64,000 nucleotides of DNA, taken from positions 1,900,001 through 1,964,000 of the forward strand of contig NZ_JAAFZC010000001.1 of assembly GCF_010614805.1 (NCBI RefSeq), given 5' to 3'. The position numbers and the translations under genes were made by a program. Shown in pieces: positions 8,208 through 16,724 of the stretch. Source of the stretch: Pseudooceanicola aestuarii. Lineage in GTDB: Bacteria > Pseudomonadota > Alphaproteobacteria > Rhodobacterales > Rhodobacteraceae. Numbering within the stretch: the stretch's first letter is position 1; every line of letters begins with the position of its first letter. The notes beneath the pieces are model-generated. The model did no database searches, was not told where the DNA came from, and saw only the letters and a program-made list of their open reading frames with translations.

Positions 8208-9397
8208 AGCTGCTGGACAATGTCCGCGTGCTGGAACTGGGCCACATCCTGATGGCCCCCTACGCCACCCAGTTCCTGGGTGACATGGGCGCCGACGTGA
8301 TCAAGGTCGAACCGCTGGGCGGGGATCTCTATCGCGGGGTCGGGCTGGGCCGGAGTGACGGCATGTCGGCGCAATGGATGGGGGTGAACCGCAACAAGCG
8401 CTCTGTCGCGCTGGACCTGAAGTCGGAGGACGGCCGCCAAGTCCTGCGCGAAATGATCGCCAGCGCCGATATTCTGGTCCACAACATGCGCCCGCCCGCG
8501 ATCGAACGTCTGGGCTTTGGCTACGACGCGGTGAAGGCGCTGAACCCCAGACTGGTCTATTGCGCCGCCATCGGATTTGGCCGGGACGGGCCCTATGCCG
8601 ATTACCCCGCCTTCGACGACGTGATCCAGGCGCGGTCCGGGCTGGCGGATGTCAACGGGCGCATGACCGGCAAGCCGACCTTCGTGCCTGTGGCCATCGC
8701 GGACAAGGTCGTGGGACTGATGGTCGGCCAGGCAATGTTGGCCGGATTGCACCGCCAGCGCGCCACCGGCGAGGGCTGCTATCTGGAAACCCCGATGTTC
8801 GAGGCCATGGTCGGCGTGGTGCTGAACCAGCACCTGAACGGCCATGCCTTCCGCCCGCCGGAGGGTGGCCTGGGCTATGCCCGCGTGACGAGCCCCTACC
8901 GCCATCCCAGCCCGACGGCGGATGGCTACATCGTGCACGGCGTCTACAAGTACCCGCAATGGCAGCGGTTCCTGGCGCATGTCGGGCGGCAGGACATCCT
9001 GGATGGCCCGCTGATGCGCGACGCGCGTGCCATGGCGCAGGGCATCGGCCAGCTTTACGAGATCACGACGACGGAAATCCTGCCGCAGAAGTCCACCGCC
9101 GAATGGGGGCGGATCCTGGACGAGTTGGACATCCCCCACGCCCCCGTGCTGAGCATTGAGGAGTTGGAGAACGATCCCCACCTTCAGGCGGTGGGTCTGT
9201 TCGAGGATTACGAACACCCCACCCAGGGACCGATGCGGCATGTCCGCGCGCCCTTCGGCGCCCGCGATGTGGACGAGGGGCCGGACCGCTACCCCCCCGA
9301 CCTGGGTGCCCATGGCCCCGAGGTTCTGGAGGAATTCGGCTTGTCCCCCACACGGATCGCGGCGCTGCGCGCGGCGGGTATCCTCGGCGGTGCGTGA
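8201..9397 (+). CDS. CaiB/BaiF-type CoA-transferase (class III), second copy
   Basis: A 398-residue class III CoA-transferase with the opening NVRVLELGHILMAPYATQFL and MGADVIKVEPLGG. The candidate catalytic Asp lies in VAIADKVVGLMVG. AAGAGGAA precedes its ATG, which lies inside the end of the neighbouring transferase gene. Two adjacent family III genes may encode a heteromer or two successive transferases; the sequences differ throughout, so this is not a recent duplication. It ends the first operon; a GC-rich hairpin follows directly. Confidence 0.92.
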   Translation: MLKLLDNVRVLELGHILMAPYATQFLGDMGADVIKVEPLGGDLYRGVGLGRSDGMSAQWMGVNRNKRSVALDLKSEDGRQVLREMIASADILVHNMRPPAIERLGFGYDAVKALNPRLVYCAAIGFGRDGPYADYPAFDDVIQARSGLADVNGRMTGKPTFVPVAIADKVVGLMVGQAMLAGLHRQRATGEGCYLETPMFEAMVGVVLNQHLNGHAFRPPEGGLGYARVTSPYRHPSPTADGYIVHGVYKYPQWQRFLAHVGRQDILDGPLMRDARAMAQGIGQLYEITTTEILPQKSTAEWGRILDELDIPHAPVLSIEELENDPHLQAVGLFEDYEHPTQGPMRHVRAPFGARDVDEGPDRYPPDLGAHGPEVLEEFGLSPTRIAALRAAGILGGA

Positions 9398-9416
9398 CCC
9401 GCGCCGGGGCCGCGGG
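9398..9416 (+). terminator. Possible terminator hairpin after the CoA-transferase operon
   Basis: CCCGCG (9398-9403) pairs with CGCGGG (9411-9416) around a 7-nt loop directly after the stop codon. The stem is short and GC-only and no U-run follows, so this may act only as a 3' end stabiliser. Confidence 0.28.
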
Positions 9417-9545
9417 GGGGGACGTGCGGGACGGGGCCGCGCCGAGGGGGCGCCGGACCTTCGGGAGCGGGCGACACCCTTCAGGCCGCCCCACGCAATT
9501 CGGGCGGGCAGGTTCCGGGACCTGTCCGCAGGGCCTCTTCAACAG

Positions 9546-9567
9546 CGGATCGCGGCGCGCCGATCCG
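9546..9567. promoter_or_regulatory. Inverted repeat upstream of the HutC-type regulator
   Basis: CGGATCG (9546-9552) and CGATCCG (9561-9567) are perfect 7-bp arms around 8 nt, ending 26 nt before the regulator's ATG. It could be an autoregulatory operator. HutC-type operators are usually more AT-rich, so the assignment is tentative. Confidence 0.3.
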
Positions 9568-9593
9568 GGGCATGACAGGAAAGGGCAGTCGCG

Positions 9594-10427
9594 ATGTCAG
9601 ACACACCAGACGATCCGCGAGAGGGCGGGGCCAAGGGTCGGCTGAAACCGGGCGACGGGATTCCGCTGTACCTGAAGCTGGCCAGCCTGTTTCGCGACCA
9701 GATCGCCATCGGCGCCTGGCCGGTGGGCACACAGATCGGCACCCTGCCGGAATTGCAGGCGCAATACGGCGTGGCGCGGGCCACGGTGCAGCAAGCGGTG
9801 CGGCTGCTCAGCGACGAGGGGCTGCTGTCCAGCGCGCGCGGGCGCGGCACCTTTGTCACCGCCGCCCGTCCCGCTCGCCCGCAGGAGGAAAAGCCGGCCT
9901 ACGACCTGCTGGATCTTGATCCCCGGTTCTCCATCGACATCCTGTCGCGCGGGCCGGCCGACAGCTGCCAGGACCTGGCCAAGCCGTTGCCCGACAGCGA
10001 GCGCCCCTTTGTCCATATCCGCAAACGGCACCTGATGCAGGGCCAACCCTATTCTCTGGTGGATCTCTACATTCCCGCCGCCATCTACGACCAGCTTCCG
10101 GCAGAGGATCAGGACACCCGGCGTCTTTATGCCCAGCTGATCCGTGATCACACCGGAGTCACCCGGCTGGAGGGGCACCAGACCGTGACCATCGCGTTGG
10201 CCACGCACGAGCATTCCGGGCTGCTGGACGTGTCCTTTGCCGCGCCGCTGGCCCGGATCGATTCGATGCTGGTGACGGGAGAGGGGCGGCAGGTGCTGGC
10301 CCACCGCGCCTTCATCCGGGCGGACCTGTTCGTCGCCCACCGCCGCACCGGCGATATCCTCAGCGCCGATCCCCTGGAATGGCGCCCCACCGCACCGCAA
10401 CGCCCCGACGGGCCGGAGGACAGCTGA
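9594..10427 (+). CDS. GntR-family transcriptional regulator, HutC subfamily
   Basis: A 277-residue regulator. The N-terminal winged helix (about 22-90) reads IPLYLKLASLFRDQIAIGAW through LLSSARGRGTFVTAA, with the recognition helix in QAQYGVARATVQQAVRLL. A UTRA ligand domain follows (about 105-255), including FVHIRKRHLMQGQPYSLVDL. It is the first gene of a three-gene run with an acyl-CoA dehydrogenase (1 nt after its stop) and an MDR oxidoreductase, which it probably controls. The effector is likely a small acid or CoA-related metabolite; this is inference. Confidence 0.92.
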   Translation: MSDTPDDPREGGAKGRLKPGDGIPLYLKLASLFRDQIAIGAWPVGTQIGTLPELQAQYGVARATVQQAVRLLSDEGLLSSARGRGTFVTAARPARPQEEKPAYDLLDLDPRFSIDILSRGPADSCQDLAKPLPDSERPFVHIRKRHLMQGQPYSLVDLYIPAAIYDQLPAEDQDTRRLYAQLIRDHTGVTRLEGHQTVTIALATHEHSGLLDVSFAAPLARIDSMLVTGEGRQVLAHRAFIRADLFVAHRRTGDILSADPLEWRPTAPQRPDGPEDS

Positions 10428-10428
10428 C

Positions 10429-11592
10429 ATGACCCTGCACCTGACCGAAGATCAGCGCGCCATCCGCGACGCGGTGGCCCGGATCTGCGCCGAATTCGAC
10501 GACGGCTACTGGCTGGATCGCGATACCGATGGCGCCTTTCCCGACGCCTTTGCCCGCCGCATCGCCGAAGGCGGCTGGTTCGGCACCTGCATGCCCGAGG
10601 CCTATGGCGGTGCCGGGCTGGGCCTTTACGAGGCCGCGCTGGTGATGCGCGAGATCGGCCGCCTGGGCGCGGCGGCGGTGTCGTCGGTACATATCAATAT
10701 CTTCGGCCTGCAACCGGTGGTCGGCTTCGGCACCGATGCGCAGAAGGCACGGATGCTGCCGCCGTTGATCGCCGGCGACCACCGGGCATGTTTCGGGGTC
10801 ACCGAACCCGATGCCGGGCTGGACACCACCGCCATCACCACCCGTGCCCGTCCGGTGGCGGGCGGCGGCTATGTGGTGAACGGGCGCAAGATCTGGACCT
10901 CCACGGCGCAAAGCGCCGATCACATCCTGCTGGTCACCCGCACCACCCCGCGAGAGGAGGCCGCGCGCCCCACCGATGGGCTGACGGTGTTCTACACCCC
11001 CCTCGACCGGGACCGGATCGAGGTTCGGGAGATCGCCAAGATGGCCCGCAAGGCCGTGGATTCGAACGCCATCTTCATTGATGACCTGGAGGTGCCCGAG
11101 GACGACCGTATCGGCGATGAGGGGCAGGGGTTTCGCGTGTTGCTGCACGGGCTGAATGCCGAACGCATCCTGGTTGCCGCCGGTGCCCTGGGCGCGGCTG
11201 AGGCGGCGCTGGACAAGGCCGCCGGCTACGCCCGCGAGCGGGAGGTCTTTGGCCGGCCCATCGGCAAGAACCAGGCGATCCAGCACCCACTGGCCGATAT
11301 CTGGATGCGCCTGCGCGCGGCCGAGCTGGTCACCTTCAACGCCGCCAGTCTGTTCGACGCTGGTACCCCCTGCGGGTTGGAGGCGAATTCGGCGCGCTAC
11401 CTGGCCGGGCATGTCGCCTATGACGCGGCCTTTCGCGCGGTGCGGGTGCATGGCGGGCTGGGCTTTGCCCGCGAATACCATGTCGAACGCTATTTCCGCG
11501 AAAGCGTCCTGAATTTCATCGCGCCGGTCAGCGAAGAGCTGATCCTGTCCCACGTCGCCGAAAAGGCGCTGGACCTGCCCAAATCCTATTGA
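10429..11592 (+). CDS. Acyl-CoA dehydrogenase family protein
   Basis: A 387-residue FAD enzyme with all three parts of the family: the helical N-terminus, the middle beta domain (FGVTEPDAGLDTTAITTRA; NGRKIWTSTAQSADHILLVT) and the C-terminal helices (REREVFGRPIGKNQAIQHPL; VRVHGGLGFAREYHVERYF). The length is normal. The usual catalytic base region near residue 370 reads NFIAPVSEELILSHV, without the common YEGT pattern. This suggests an isovaleryl/short-branched-type or atypical member. GGAGG precedes the ATG. It oxidises an acyl-CoA to the enoyl-CoA, passing electrons to ETF. Confidence 0.93.
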   Translation: MTLHLTEDQRAIRDAVARICAEFDDGYWLDRDTDGAFPDAFARRIAEGGWFGTCMPEAYGGAGLGLYEAALVMREIGRLGAAAVSSVHINIFGLQPVVGFGTDAQKARMLPPLIAGDHRACFGVTEPDAGLDTTAITTRARPVAGGGYVVNGRKIWTSTAQSADHILLVTRTTPREEAARPTDGLTVFYTPLDRDRIEVREIAKMARKAVDSNAIFIDDLEVPEDDRIGDEGQGFRVLLHGLNAERILVAAGALGAAEAALDKAAGYAREREVFGRPIGKNQAIQHPLADIWMRLRAAELVTFNAASLFDAGTPCGLEANSARYLAGHVAYDAAFRAVRVHGGLGFAREYHVERYFRESVLNFIAPVSEELILSHVAEKALDLPKSY

Positions 11593-11607
11593 TCCGAAAG
11601 GCCCTCA

Positions 11608-12735
11608 ATGACTCTTGCCCCCACCCTTCCCGATGGTCGCCAGATCGTCGTCACCGAATTCGCCGACGATCCCGCCCAGGCGATCGAGACGGGCCTCGAC
11701 CTGCGGGTTCAGCCAGCGCCCCGGCCCGAAGATCTGGGCCCGAACGAGGCGCTGCTGGAAATCCGCAGCGCGGCGCTGTCCTGGGTCGATCTGCTGATGA
11801 CCAGCGGCCAGTACCAGCACATGCCGAAACCGCCCTATGTGCCGGGGATGGAATATGCCGGTGTGGTGCGGGCCGTGGGCCCCGACGTGGCGGCGGACCG
11901 CTGCGCGGTCGGGGATCGGATGCTGGTGGATTCCATGCATGTGGGGCCGCGATCGCATGGCGATTACCAGGCCGCCGGGGGGCTGGCCAGCTACGCGGTG
12001 GTATCCGCCGACCTGCTGCTGCCGATCCCCGGCGATCTGGATTTCGACCAGGCGGCGGTGCTGTTGCAGGCCTACGAAACCGCCTATCACTGCCTTGTGG
12101 CGCGGGCCAACCTGCAACCGGGGGAGACGATCCTGATCAACGGCGCCACCGGCCTGACCGGGCTGGCCGCGGTCGAGATGGCGCGGATGCTGGGCGCCAC
12201 GGTGATCGCCACGGGCCGGTCGGCGGAAAAGCTGAAGAAGGTGGAGGAGGTCGGCGCCCACCACGTCGTCACCGTGTTGGACAAGGCCGGACAGGTCCGC
12301 CGGTTCCGCGACGACGTGAAGGCCCTGACCGGCGGGCGCGGGGTGGATGTGGTCTATGACGCCGTGGGCGGGGACATCTCGTTGGAAAGCCTGCGCTGCA
12401 CCGCCTTCAACGCCCGGTTCCTGATCGTGGGCTGGACCTCCACCCCCGATGTCGCGCGGGGCAGGGGGCAGCGTGGCGCGCCCAATGCCAACCACCTGCC
12501 GACGAACATCATCCAGATGAAAAGCCTGATCGTCATGGGCTGCCCCTCTGCCATTGCGGTGGCAAAAGATCCCTCCATCCGGCCCGAACGGCTGGCCCGG
12601 ATCCTGCAATGGGCGGGGGAGGGGAAGATCAGGCCGCAGATCTCGCACCTTTACGTGATGGACGAATTCCGCGACGCCTTTCGCGCCCGCTGGAACGGGG
12701 AGGTGACAGGCGGCTGCGTGCTGCGCATGGGGTAG
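11608..12735 (+). CDS. MDR-superfamily oxidoreductase (quinone oxidoreductase/enoyl reductase-like)
   Basis: A 375-residue medium-chain dehydrogenase/reductase. The N-terminal GroES-like domain has SWVDLLMTSGQYQHMPKPPY, and the Rossmann domain has ILINGATGLTGLAAVEMARM (about 170-190). The zinc-ligand Cys/His pairs of alcohol dehydrogenases are absent, which places it with the zinc-independent quinone-oxidoreductase or 2-enoyl-reductase branch using NADPH. It follows the acyl-CoA dehydrogenase by 15 nt, so a role in reducing an enone or enoyl thioester is plausible. A strong terminator follows. Confidence 0.88.
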   Translation: MTLAPTLPDGRQIVVTEFADDPAQAIETGLDLRVQPAPRPEDLGPNEALLEIRSAALSWVDLLMTSGQYQHMPKPPYVPGMEYAGVVRAVGPDVAADRCAVGDRMLVDSMHVGPRSHGDYQAAGGLASYAVVSADLLLPIPGDLDFDQAAVLLQAYETAYHCLVARANLQPGETILINGATGLTGLAAVEMARMLGATVIATGRSAEKLKKVEEVGAHHVVTVLDKAGQVRRFRDDVKALTGGRGVDVVYDAVGGDISLESLRCTAFNARFLIVGWTSTPDVARGRGQRGAPNANHLPTNIIQMKSLIVMGCPSAIAVAKDPSIRPERLARILQWAGEGKIRPQISHLYVMDEFRDAFRARWNGEVTGGCVLRMG

Positions 12736-12761
12736 CGGCGCCCGACCCGTGGCAGGAAACG

Positions 12762-12788
12762 ACAGCAGGCCCCCGGGCCTGCTGTTTG
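12762..12788 (+). terminator. Rho-independent terminator
   Basis: Arms at 12762-12772 and 12775-12785 are a perfect 11-bp inverted repeat (ACAGCAGGCCC / GGGCCTGCTGT). Part of the GC core opens to form the loop, and TTTG follows. It sits 26 nt after the MDR gene stop and closes the second operon. Confidence 0.75.
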
Positions 12789-13022
12789 CGTTTGGGCGGG
12801 GCGTGCCGGCAAGAGGAAGGCGTGCCGGCAAGGAACCGGGGGAGGTCCGGCCACGGGCGGAAGCCGTGGCGGGCCGGAAGGGGACCGGCGTGCAGGTCGG
12901 CGGCGGGCGCAACAGCGGCACGACTTTTCCTTGCGCTTCGGCGTGGCGGGCGGGAGGGTCACGGCCATCCCCGGTGCGCGGGTCTCGTATTCGATCCGTC
13001 TCCTGGTGAAATTAGAAATACA

Positions 13023-13035
13023 TTCCAATTTGGAA
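13023..13035. promoter_or_regulatory. Candidate IclR operator
   Basis: TTCCAA-T-TTGGAA is a perfect 13-bp palindrome in an AT-rich patch, 38 nt before the GTG start of the IclR gene. IclR-family proteins commonly autoregulate through short palindromes of this kind. The link is positional only. Confidence 0.45.
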
Positions 13036-13073
13036 GGTTGTGCCATAAACTGGCCGGAAGAGGAGAATCGCCC

Positions 13074-13910
13074 GTGACCGTCACTGCCGTGTCCCGTTGT
13101 CTGAACCTGTTGGAGATCCTCGCCGGAGAGCGCGAGGCGATGGAGCTTTCAGAGCTGGCCACGCGGCTGGAGATCCCGGCCAGCGCCGCGCATCGGCTGG
13201 TCACCACGCTGGCCGACCAGGGCTGGGTGCGGCAGGATGCGCATAGCCAGAAATACGCCCTGTCGTTGCGCATGTCGGTGCTGGCCTTTCGCAACCTCGA
13301 CGGGCGCAACGTGCCCGACGTGGTGCAGTCCGCGCTGACCCGTCTGGCGGGAGAGACACGGGAATATTGCCGGCTTGCCATCCTGGAGGGTGAAGACCTG
13401 GTCTGGGTCGCCCGCGCCCAGGGCGCCGTGACCGGCCTGCGCTACGACCCCGACATGGGCCAGGAAATCGTCCTGCATGCCACCGCCAACGGCAAGGCCT
13501 GGCTGGCCACCCTGTCCGAGGAAGAGGCGCTGAAGATTGTCTATTCGCGTGGCTTCAAGGCCAACCGGGAACTGGGCCCCAACAGCGCCCGCAACGTGGA
13601 TGAACTGCGCGCCCTGCTGCGGCAAACGCGGGAGCAGGGGTTCGGCTCCTCGGTGGAAGAGGCAGAAGCGGGCACCGCCGCGCTGGCCGTGCCGTTCCGC
13701 ACCGGGCCAGAGCCGGATGCGCCGGTCGCCGGCACCGTGTCCATCGCCGGGCCGCTGCTGCGCATTCGCGAAAGCCGTTGGCCCGAACTGGTTACAGAGT
13801 TGCACGCCACCGCCGCCGAACTGGCCCAGATCTGGCCGCTCAGGGCGCGCCAGCGCGACGTGCCGGATTATGCCTCCATCGCCCGCAACAACGTGAGAGT
13901 CCAGAAATGA
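13074..13910 (+). CDS. IclR-family transcriptional regulator
   Basis: A 278-residue regulator. I choose the GTG at 13074, behind GGAAGAGGAG at 13056-13065; the frame is open further upstream but has no family sequence there. The winged helix (about 1-70) reads TAVSRCLNLLEILAG and ELATRLEIPASAAHRLVTTL. The effector domain follows (about 80-260), with LHATANGKAWLATL and GFGSSVEEAEAGTAALAVP. It overlaps the first ABC permease gene by 4 nt, so it is co-transcribed with the importer and the two enzymes down to 19236, which it probably regulates. An aromatic or other small acid would be a typical effector; this is not visible from sequence. Confidence 0.92.
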   Translation: MTVTAVSRCLNLLEILAGEREAMELSELATRLEIPASAAHRLVTTLADQGWVRQDAHSQKYALSLRMSVLAFRNLDGRNVPDVVQSALTRLAGETREYCRLAILEGEDLVWVARAQGAVTGLRYDPDMGQEIVLHATANGKAWLATLSEEEALKIVYSRGFKANRELGPNSARNVDELRALLRQTREQGFGSSVEEAEAGTAALAVPFRTGPEPDAPVAGTVSIAGPLLRIRESRWPELVTELHATAAELAQIWPLRARQRDVPDYASIARNNVRVQK

Positions 13911-14665
13911 CCGGCCTGTCCCGACTTCGCCGCGTGGCCGAACCTGCCCTGTGGTTCGCCGGCTTGCTGATCCTGTGGCAGGTCGGCGTCCGGCTGTCGG
14001 ATGTGCCGATCTTTGTCCTGCCCGCACCCACCGATTTCCTGGCCGTCATCGTGCAGGAGGCCGACCGGCTGGCCTATCACGGCATGATCACGACCAAGCT
14101 GATCCTGATCGGCTTTGTCGCCGGGGCGGTGCCCGGGGTCATCCTGGCCTACCTGATCGCCAAATCGCGATTGGCGGAGCAGATCCTCTATCCCATCGTG
14201 ATCTTCATCCAGGGCCTGCCCAAGGTTACACTGGCCCCGCTGATGCTGGTCTGGTTCGGCTTCTCCGACCTGCCCAAGGTGCTGCTGACGGCGCTGATCA
14301 CCTTCTTTCCGGTACTGGTGGACAGCGTGACAGGGTTTCGCTCCATTGATCCGCGCCAATATTACCTCAGCCGATCGGTCGGCGCCTCCTGGTGGCAGAC
14401 GTTCCGCCTGTTTGAACTGCCTTCGGCCGCGCCCAGCATCTTCTCGGGATTGCAGATCACCATCGTGATCGCCGTCACCGTGGTGATCGTGGTCGAATGG
14501 CTGAATTCGCAAAACGGTCTGGGCTACCTCGTGCTGCGCGCGATGGACAGCCAGAACACACCGCTGATCTTTGCCGTGCTCGTCATCGGGTCGCTGATCG
14601 GGGTGATCCTGAGTTTCGGGATGTCGTTGCTGGAACGCATCCTGTTGCCGTGGCGACGGTTCTGA
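13907..14665 (+). CDS. ABC transporter permease (SsuC/TauC-type), first copy
   Basis: A 252-residue inner-membrane permease starting at the ATG of the ATGA overlap with the IclR gene. There are about six hydrophobic segments. The coupling-helix region with the EAA-like loop is TGFRSIDPRQYYLSRSVGAS, and ALITFFPVLVDSV precedes it. This subfamily (nitrate/sulfonate/taurine/NMT1 type) is usually encoded by one permease gene, but a second one (15857) lies in this operon, so the channel may be a heterodimer. Confidence 0.92.
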   Translation: MTGLSRLRRVAEPALWFAGLLILWQVGVRLSDVPIFVLPAPTDFLAVIVQEADRLAYHGMITTKLILIGFVAGAVPGVILAYLIAKSRLAEQILYPIVIFIQGLPKVTLAPLMLVWFGFSDLPKVLLTALITFFPVLVDSVTGFRSIDPRQYYLSRSVGASWWQTFRLFELPSAAPSIFSGLQITIVIAVTVVIVVEWLNSQNGLGYLVLRAMDSQNTPLIFAVLVIGSLIGVILSFGMSLLERILLPWRRF

Positions 14666-14714
14666 GGGGCTGCCAACGCGAATTGACCAAGACCAGCATT
14701 CTGGGAGGAAACAC

Positions 14715-15719
14715 ATGACAAATTTCGGGACTTTCATCACCGCATCCACGATCTCGTTGGCTGCGCTTGTCGCGGCGCAGGGGGCCATGGCGGCAGACAA
14801 ACTGACCGTTCAGCTGAACTGGACGGCGGATTCCGCGCATCTCGGCTTTGCCGTCGCGCAGGAGGACGGCATCTATGCCGAGCATGACCTTGAGGTCACC
14901 CTGGTCGAGGGGCGCGGTTCCTCTGTCGCGGCGCAGCTGGTCGCCACCGGCCAGGTCGATCTGGGCTATGCCGATACCGGCGCCACGCTGAACGTCGCCG
15001 CCAAGGGCGCGCCGATCAAGATCATCTCCACCATCTGGAAATCCGGCCAGTTCGGTATCCAGTCCCTGGCGGAGTCGGGGATTTCCGCGCCCGCCGACCT
15101 GGTGGGCAAGAAACTGGCCGTTTCCCCCGGTTCGGCCATGCTGCCGCTGATCCCGGTGTTCCTGAAGGCCAACGATATCTCCGAGGACGACGTGGAAATC
15201 GTCAGCGCCTCGGAATCCGCGTTTCTGGGGCTGCTGACCTCGGGCCAGGTCGATGCGGTATCGCAGACGCCCGAGAACATCGTGGTGCCTCTGGCCGCCC
15301 AGGGGATCGACGCGGACAACATGTATTTCTACGACAATGGCGTCCCCATCGCGAGCCTGAGCCTGGTCGCCCGCGAAGACATGATCGCGGAAAAAGGCGA
15401 CGTGTTGGCCCGCTTCATCGCCGCGACGGCCGAGGGCTGGCAGAAGGCCATGGACGATCCCGACGACGCGATCGCCGACCTGCTGAAGGTCTTCCCCGAA
15501 ACGGAAAATTCGGAGGCCTCCCTGAAACAGGCGTCCGTCTACAGCTTTGCCTCCGTCTGTCCGGGCGGCACGGGCGACACTATCGGCGTCACCCCACCGG
15601 AGACCTGGGAAGAGATGTTTTCCGTCATGACCACGGCGATGGAAATGCCGTCGGAAAAGCCGGTGACGACCTATTACACCAACGATCTGGTGCCGGATGA
15701 ACCCGTGAGCTGCCCGTAA
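14715..15719 (+). CDS. ABC transporter solute-binding protein (NMT1/THI5-like)
   Basis: A 334-residue secreted protein. The signal peptide ends near AMAA (about residue 26). The mature start KLTVQLNWTADSAHLGFAVA matches the NMT1/THI5 branch, and EGRGSSVAAQLVATGQVDLG is the conserved early ligand loop. Ligands in this branch include pyrimidine precursors, sulfonates, riboflavin and aromatic acids. The enzymes downstream (a TIM-barrel isomerase and a shikimate-dehydrogenase-like protein) would fit a cyclic or polyhydroxy acid. GGGAGGAA precedes the start. A strong stem-loop follows its stop. Confidence 0.92.
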   Translation: MTNFGTFITASTISLAALVAAQGAMAADKLTVQLNWTADSAHLGFAVAQEDGIYAEHDLEVTLVEGRGSSVAAQLVATGQVDLGYADTGATLNVAAKGAPIKIISTIWKSGQFGIQSLAESGISAPADLVGKKLAVSPGSAMLPLIPVFLKANDISEDDVEIVSASESAFLGLLTSGQVDAVSQTPENIVVPLAAQGIDADNMYFYDNGVPIASLSLVAREDMIAEKGDVLARFIAATAEGWQKAMDDPDDAIADLLKVFPETENSEASLKQASVYSFASVCPGGTGDTIGVTPPETWEEMFSVMTTAMEMPSEKPVTTYYTNDLVPDEPVSCP

Positions 15720-15730
15720 CTCATGGGTTC

Positions 15731-15760
15731 GGACGGGGCCGCCCTGGCGCGGCCTCGTCC
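15731..15760 (+). promoter_or_regulatory. Intercistronic stem-loop after the NMT1-type binding-protein gene
   Basis: GGACGGGGCCGC (15731-15742) pairs with GCGGCCTCGTCC (15749-15760). This makes a 12-bp stem with one G-U pair and a 6-nt loop, 11 nt after the stop codon. It separates the binding-protein gene from the second permease gene. Confidence 0.65.
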
Positions 15761-15820
15761 ATGATACGGGGCGCCGATGACGCGGTGCCTGCAACGCAGC
15801 GTCCGACACCGGACGCGACG

Positions 15821-15840
15821 CGACAAGACACGACAAGACG
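15821..15840. repeat. Short tandem repeat, two 10-bp units
   Basis: CGACAAGACA is followed directly by CGACAAGACG in the leader of the second permease gene. It may be no more than a slippage product; no function is evident. Confidence 0.5.
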
Positions 15841-15856
15841 AGGCAAGGGCGGTTTC

Positions 15857-16696
15857 ATGCAAGGTACGCGCGATCATTCCACGGCGCCCATGGGGCGGGC
15901 CGCGCCCGGTTCTGCGGTGCTGGCGCTGTCGCGGTTGCGCGGGTCGGTCTTCGGGTCGCTGCTGATCGGCGCCCTGGCCATCGCCGCGCTGCTGGCCCTG
16001 TGGGAGGCGCTGGCCACCTGGTACGAGGTGCCGACCTGGCTGGTGCCGAAACCGACGGATTTCCTGGGCCGGCTGGTGGCGGATTGGCAGATGATCGGCG
16101 GGCATGCGCTGGCGACCTCCCTCACCATCGTGGAGGGGTTCGCCCTGGGCGTGATCGTCGCCGTACCGCTGGCGCTGGCCATCGTATCGGTCGGCGCGCT
16201 GGAACGTGGGCTGTATCCGGTCATCGTGTTCCTGAACATCATGCCCAAGACGGTGATTGGCCCGATCCTGATCATCTGGTTCGGCATCGGCCCGCTGGTG
16301 GCGGCGCTGATCGTGTTCCTGATGTGTTTTTTCCCCGTTCTGGTGGACGCCATGGCGGGGTTCCGGTCGGTGGATCCGCGGCTGTTCTACATCTCCCGCT
16401 CCATGGGCGCCTCGCAATGGCAGAGCTTTTGGAAATTCCGCCTGCCCTCGGCCATGCCGGCGATCTTCTCGGGGATGAAGATCGGCGTGGTCAAGGCCGT
16501 GGAGGGCGTGATCATCGCGGAGTTCATCGCGTCGAACAAAGGGCTGGGGTTCATGATCATGCAGGGCACCAGTTTCATGGACATGTCGCTGACCTTTGCC
16601 GGGCTGATTGCCGCGGCGCTGGTGGCGTTGGTGTTCAACGGTACCATGGCCCTGGTCGAACGCCGGATGATGCCGTGGAAACAGGGCGCGCATTGA
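15857..16696 (+). CDS. ABC transporter permease (SsuC/TauC-type), second copy
   Basis: A 279-residue permease. The start chosen is the ATG at 15857 (MQGTRDHS), behind AGGCAAGGGCGG; the upstream reading frame has no membrane or family sequence. Six hydrophobic segments follow a basic N-terminal tail. The EAA-like loop reads MAGFRSVDPRLFYISRSMGA, closely parallel to the first permease but clearly diverged. It probably pairs with the 13907 protein to form the channel served by the ATPase encoded at 16725. Confidence 0.91.
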   Translation: MQGTRDHSTAPMGRAAPGSAVLALSRLRGSVFGSLLIGALAIAALLALWEALATWYEVPTWLVPKPTDFLGRLVADWQMIGGHALATSLTIVEGFALGVIVAVPLALAIVSVGALERGLYPVIVFLNIMPKTVIGPILIIWFGIGPLVAALIVFLMCFFPVLVDAMAGFRSVDPRLFYISRSMGASQWQSFWKFRLPSAMPAIFSGMKIGVVKAVEGVIIAEFIASNKGLGFMIMQGTSFMDMSLTFAGLIAAALVALVFNGTMALVERRMMPWKQGAH

Positions 16697-16724
16697 TCGC
16701 GCCAATCGCAGGAGGACAGGCCGC

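Larger units (their letters stand above)
12736..13073. other. Intergenic region between the MDR gene and the IclR operon
   Basis: This stretch holds the terminator of the upstream operon, then about 180 nt of GC-rich sequence in which I see no gene. An AT-rich promoter-like patch (about 13005-13050) contains the palindrome annotated separately. Confidence 0.6.

Noticed and set aside
12609..13073. In-frame N-terminal extension of the IclR gene
   Set aside because: It overlaps the end of the MDR gene, the terminator and the palindrome, and has no family sequence; the GTG at 13074 has a good ribosome site.
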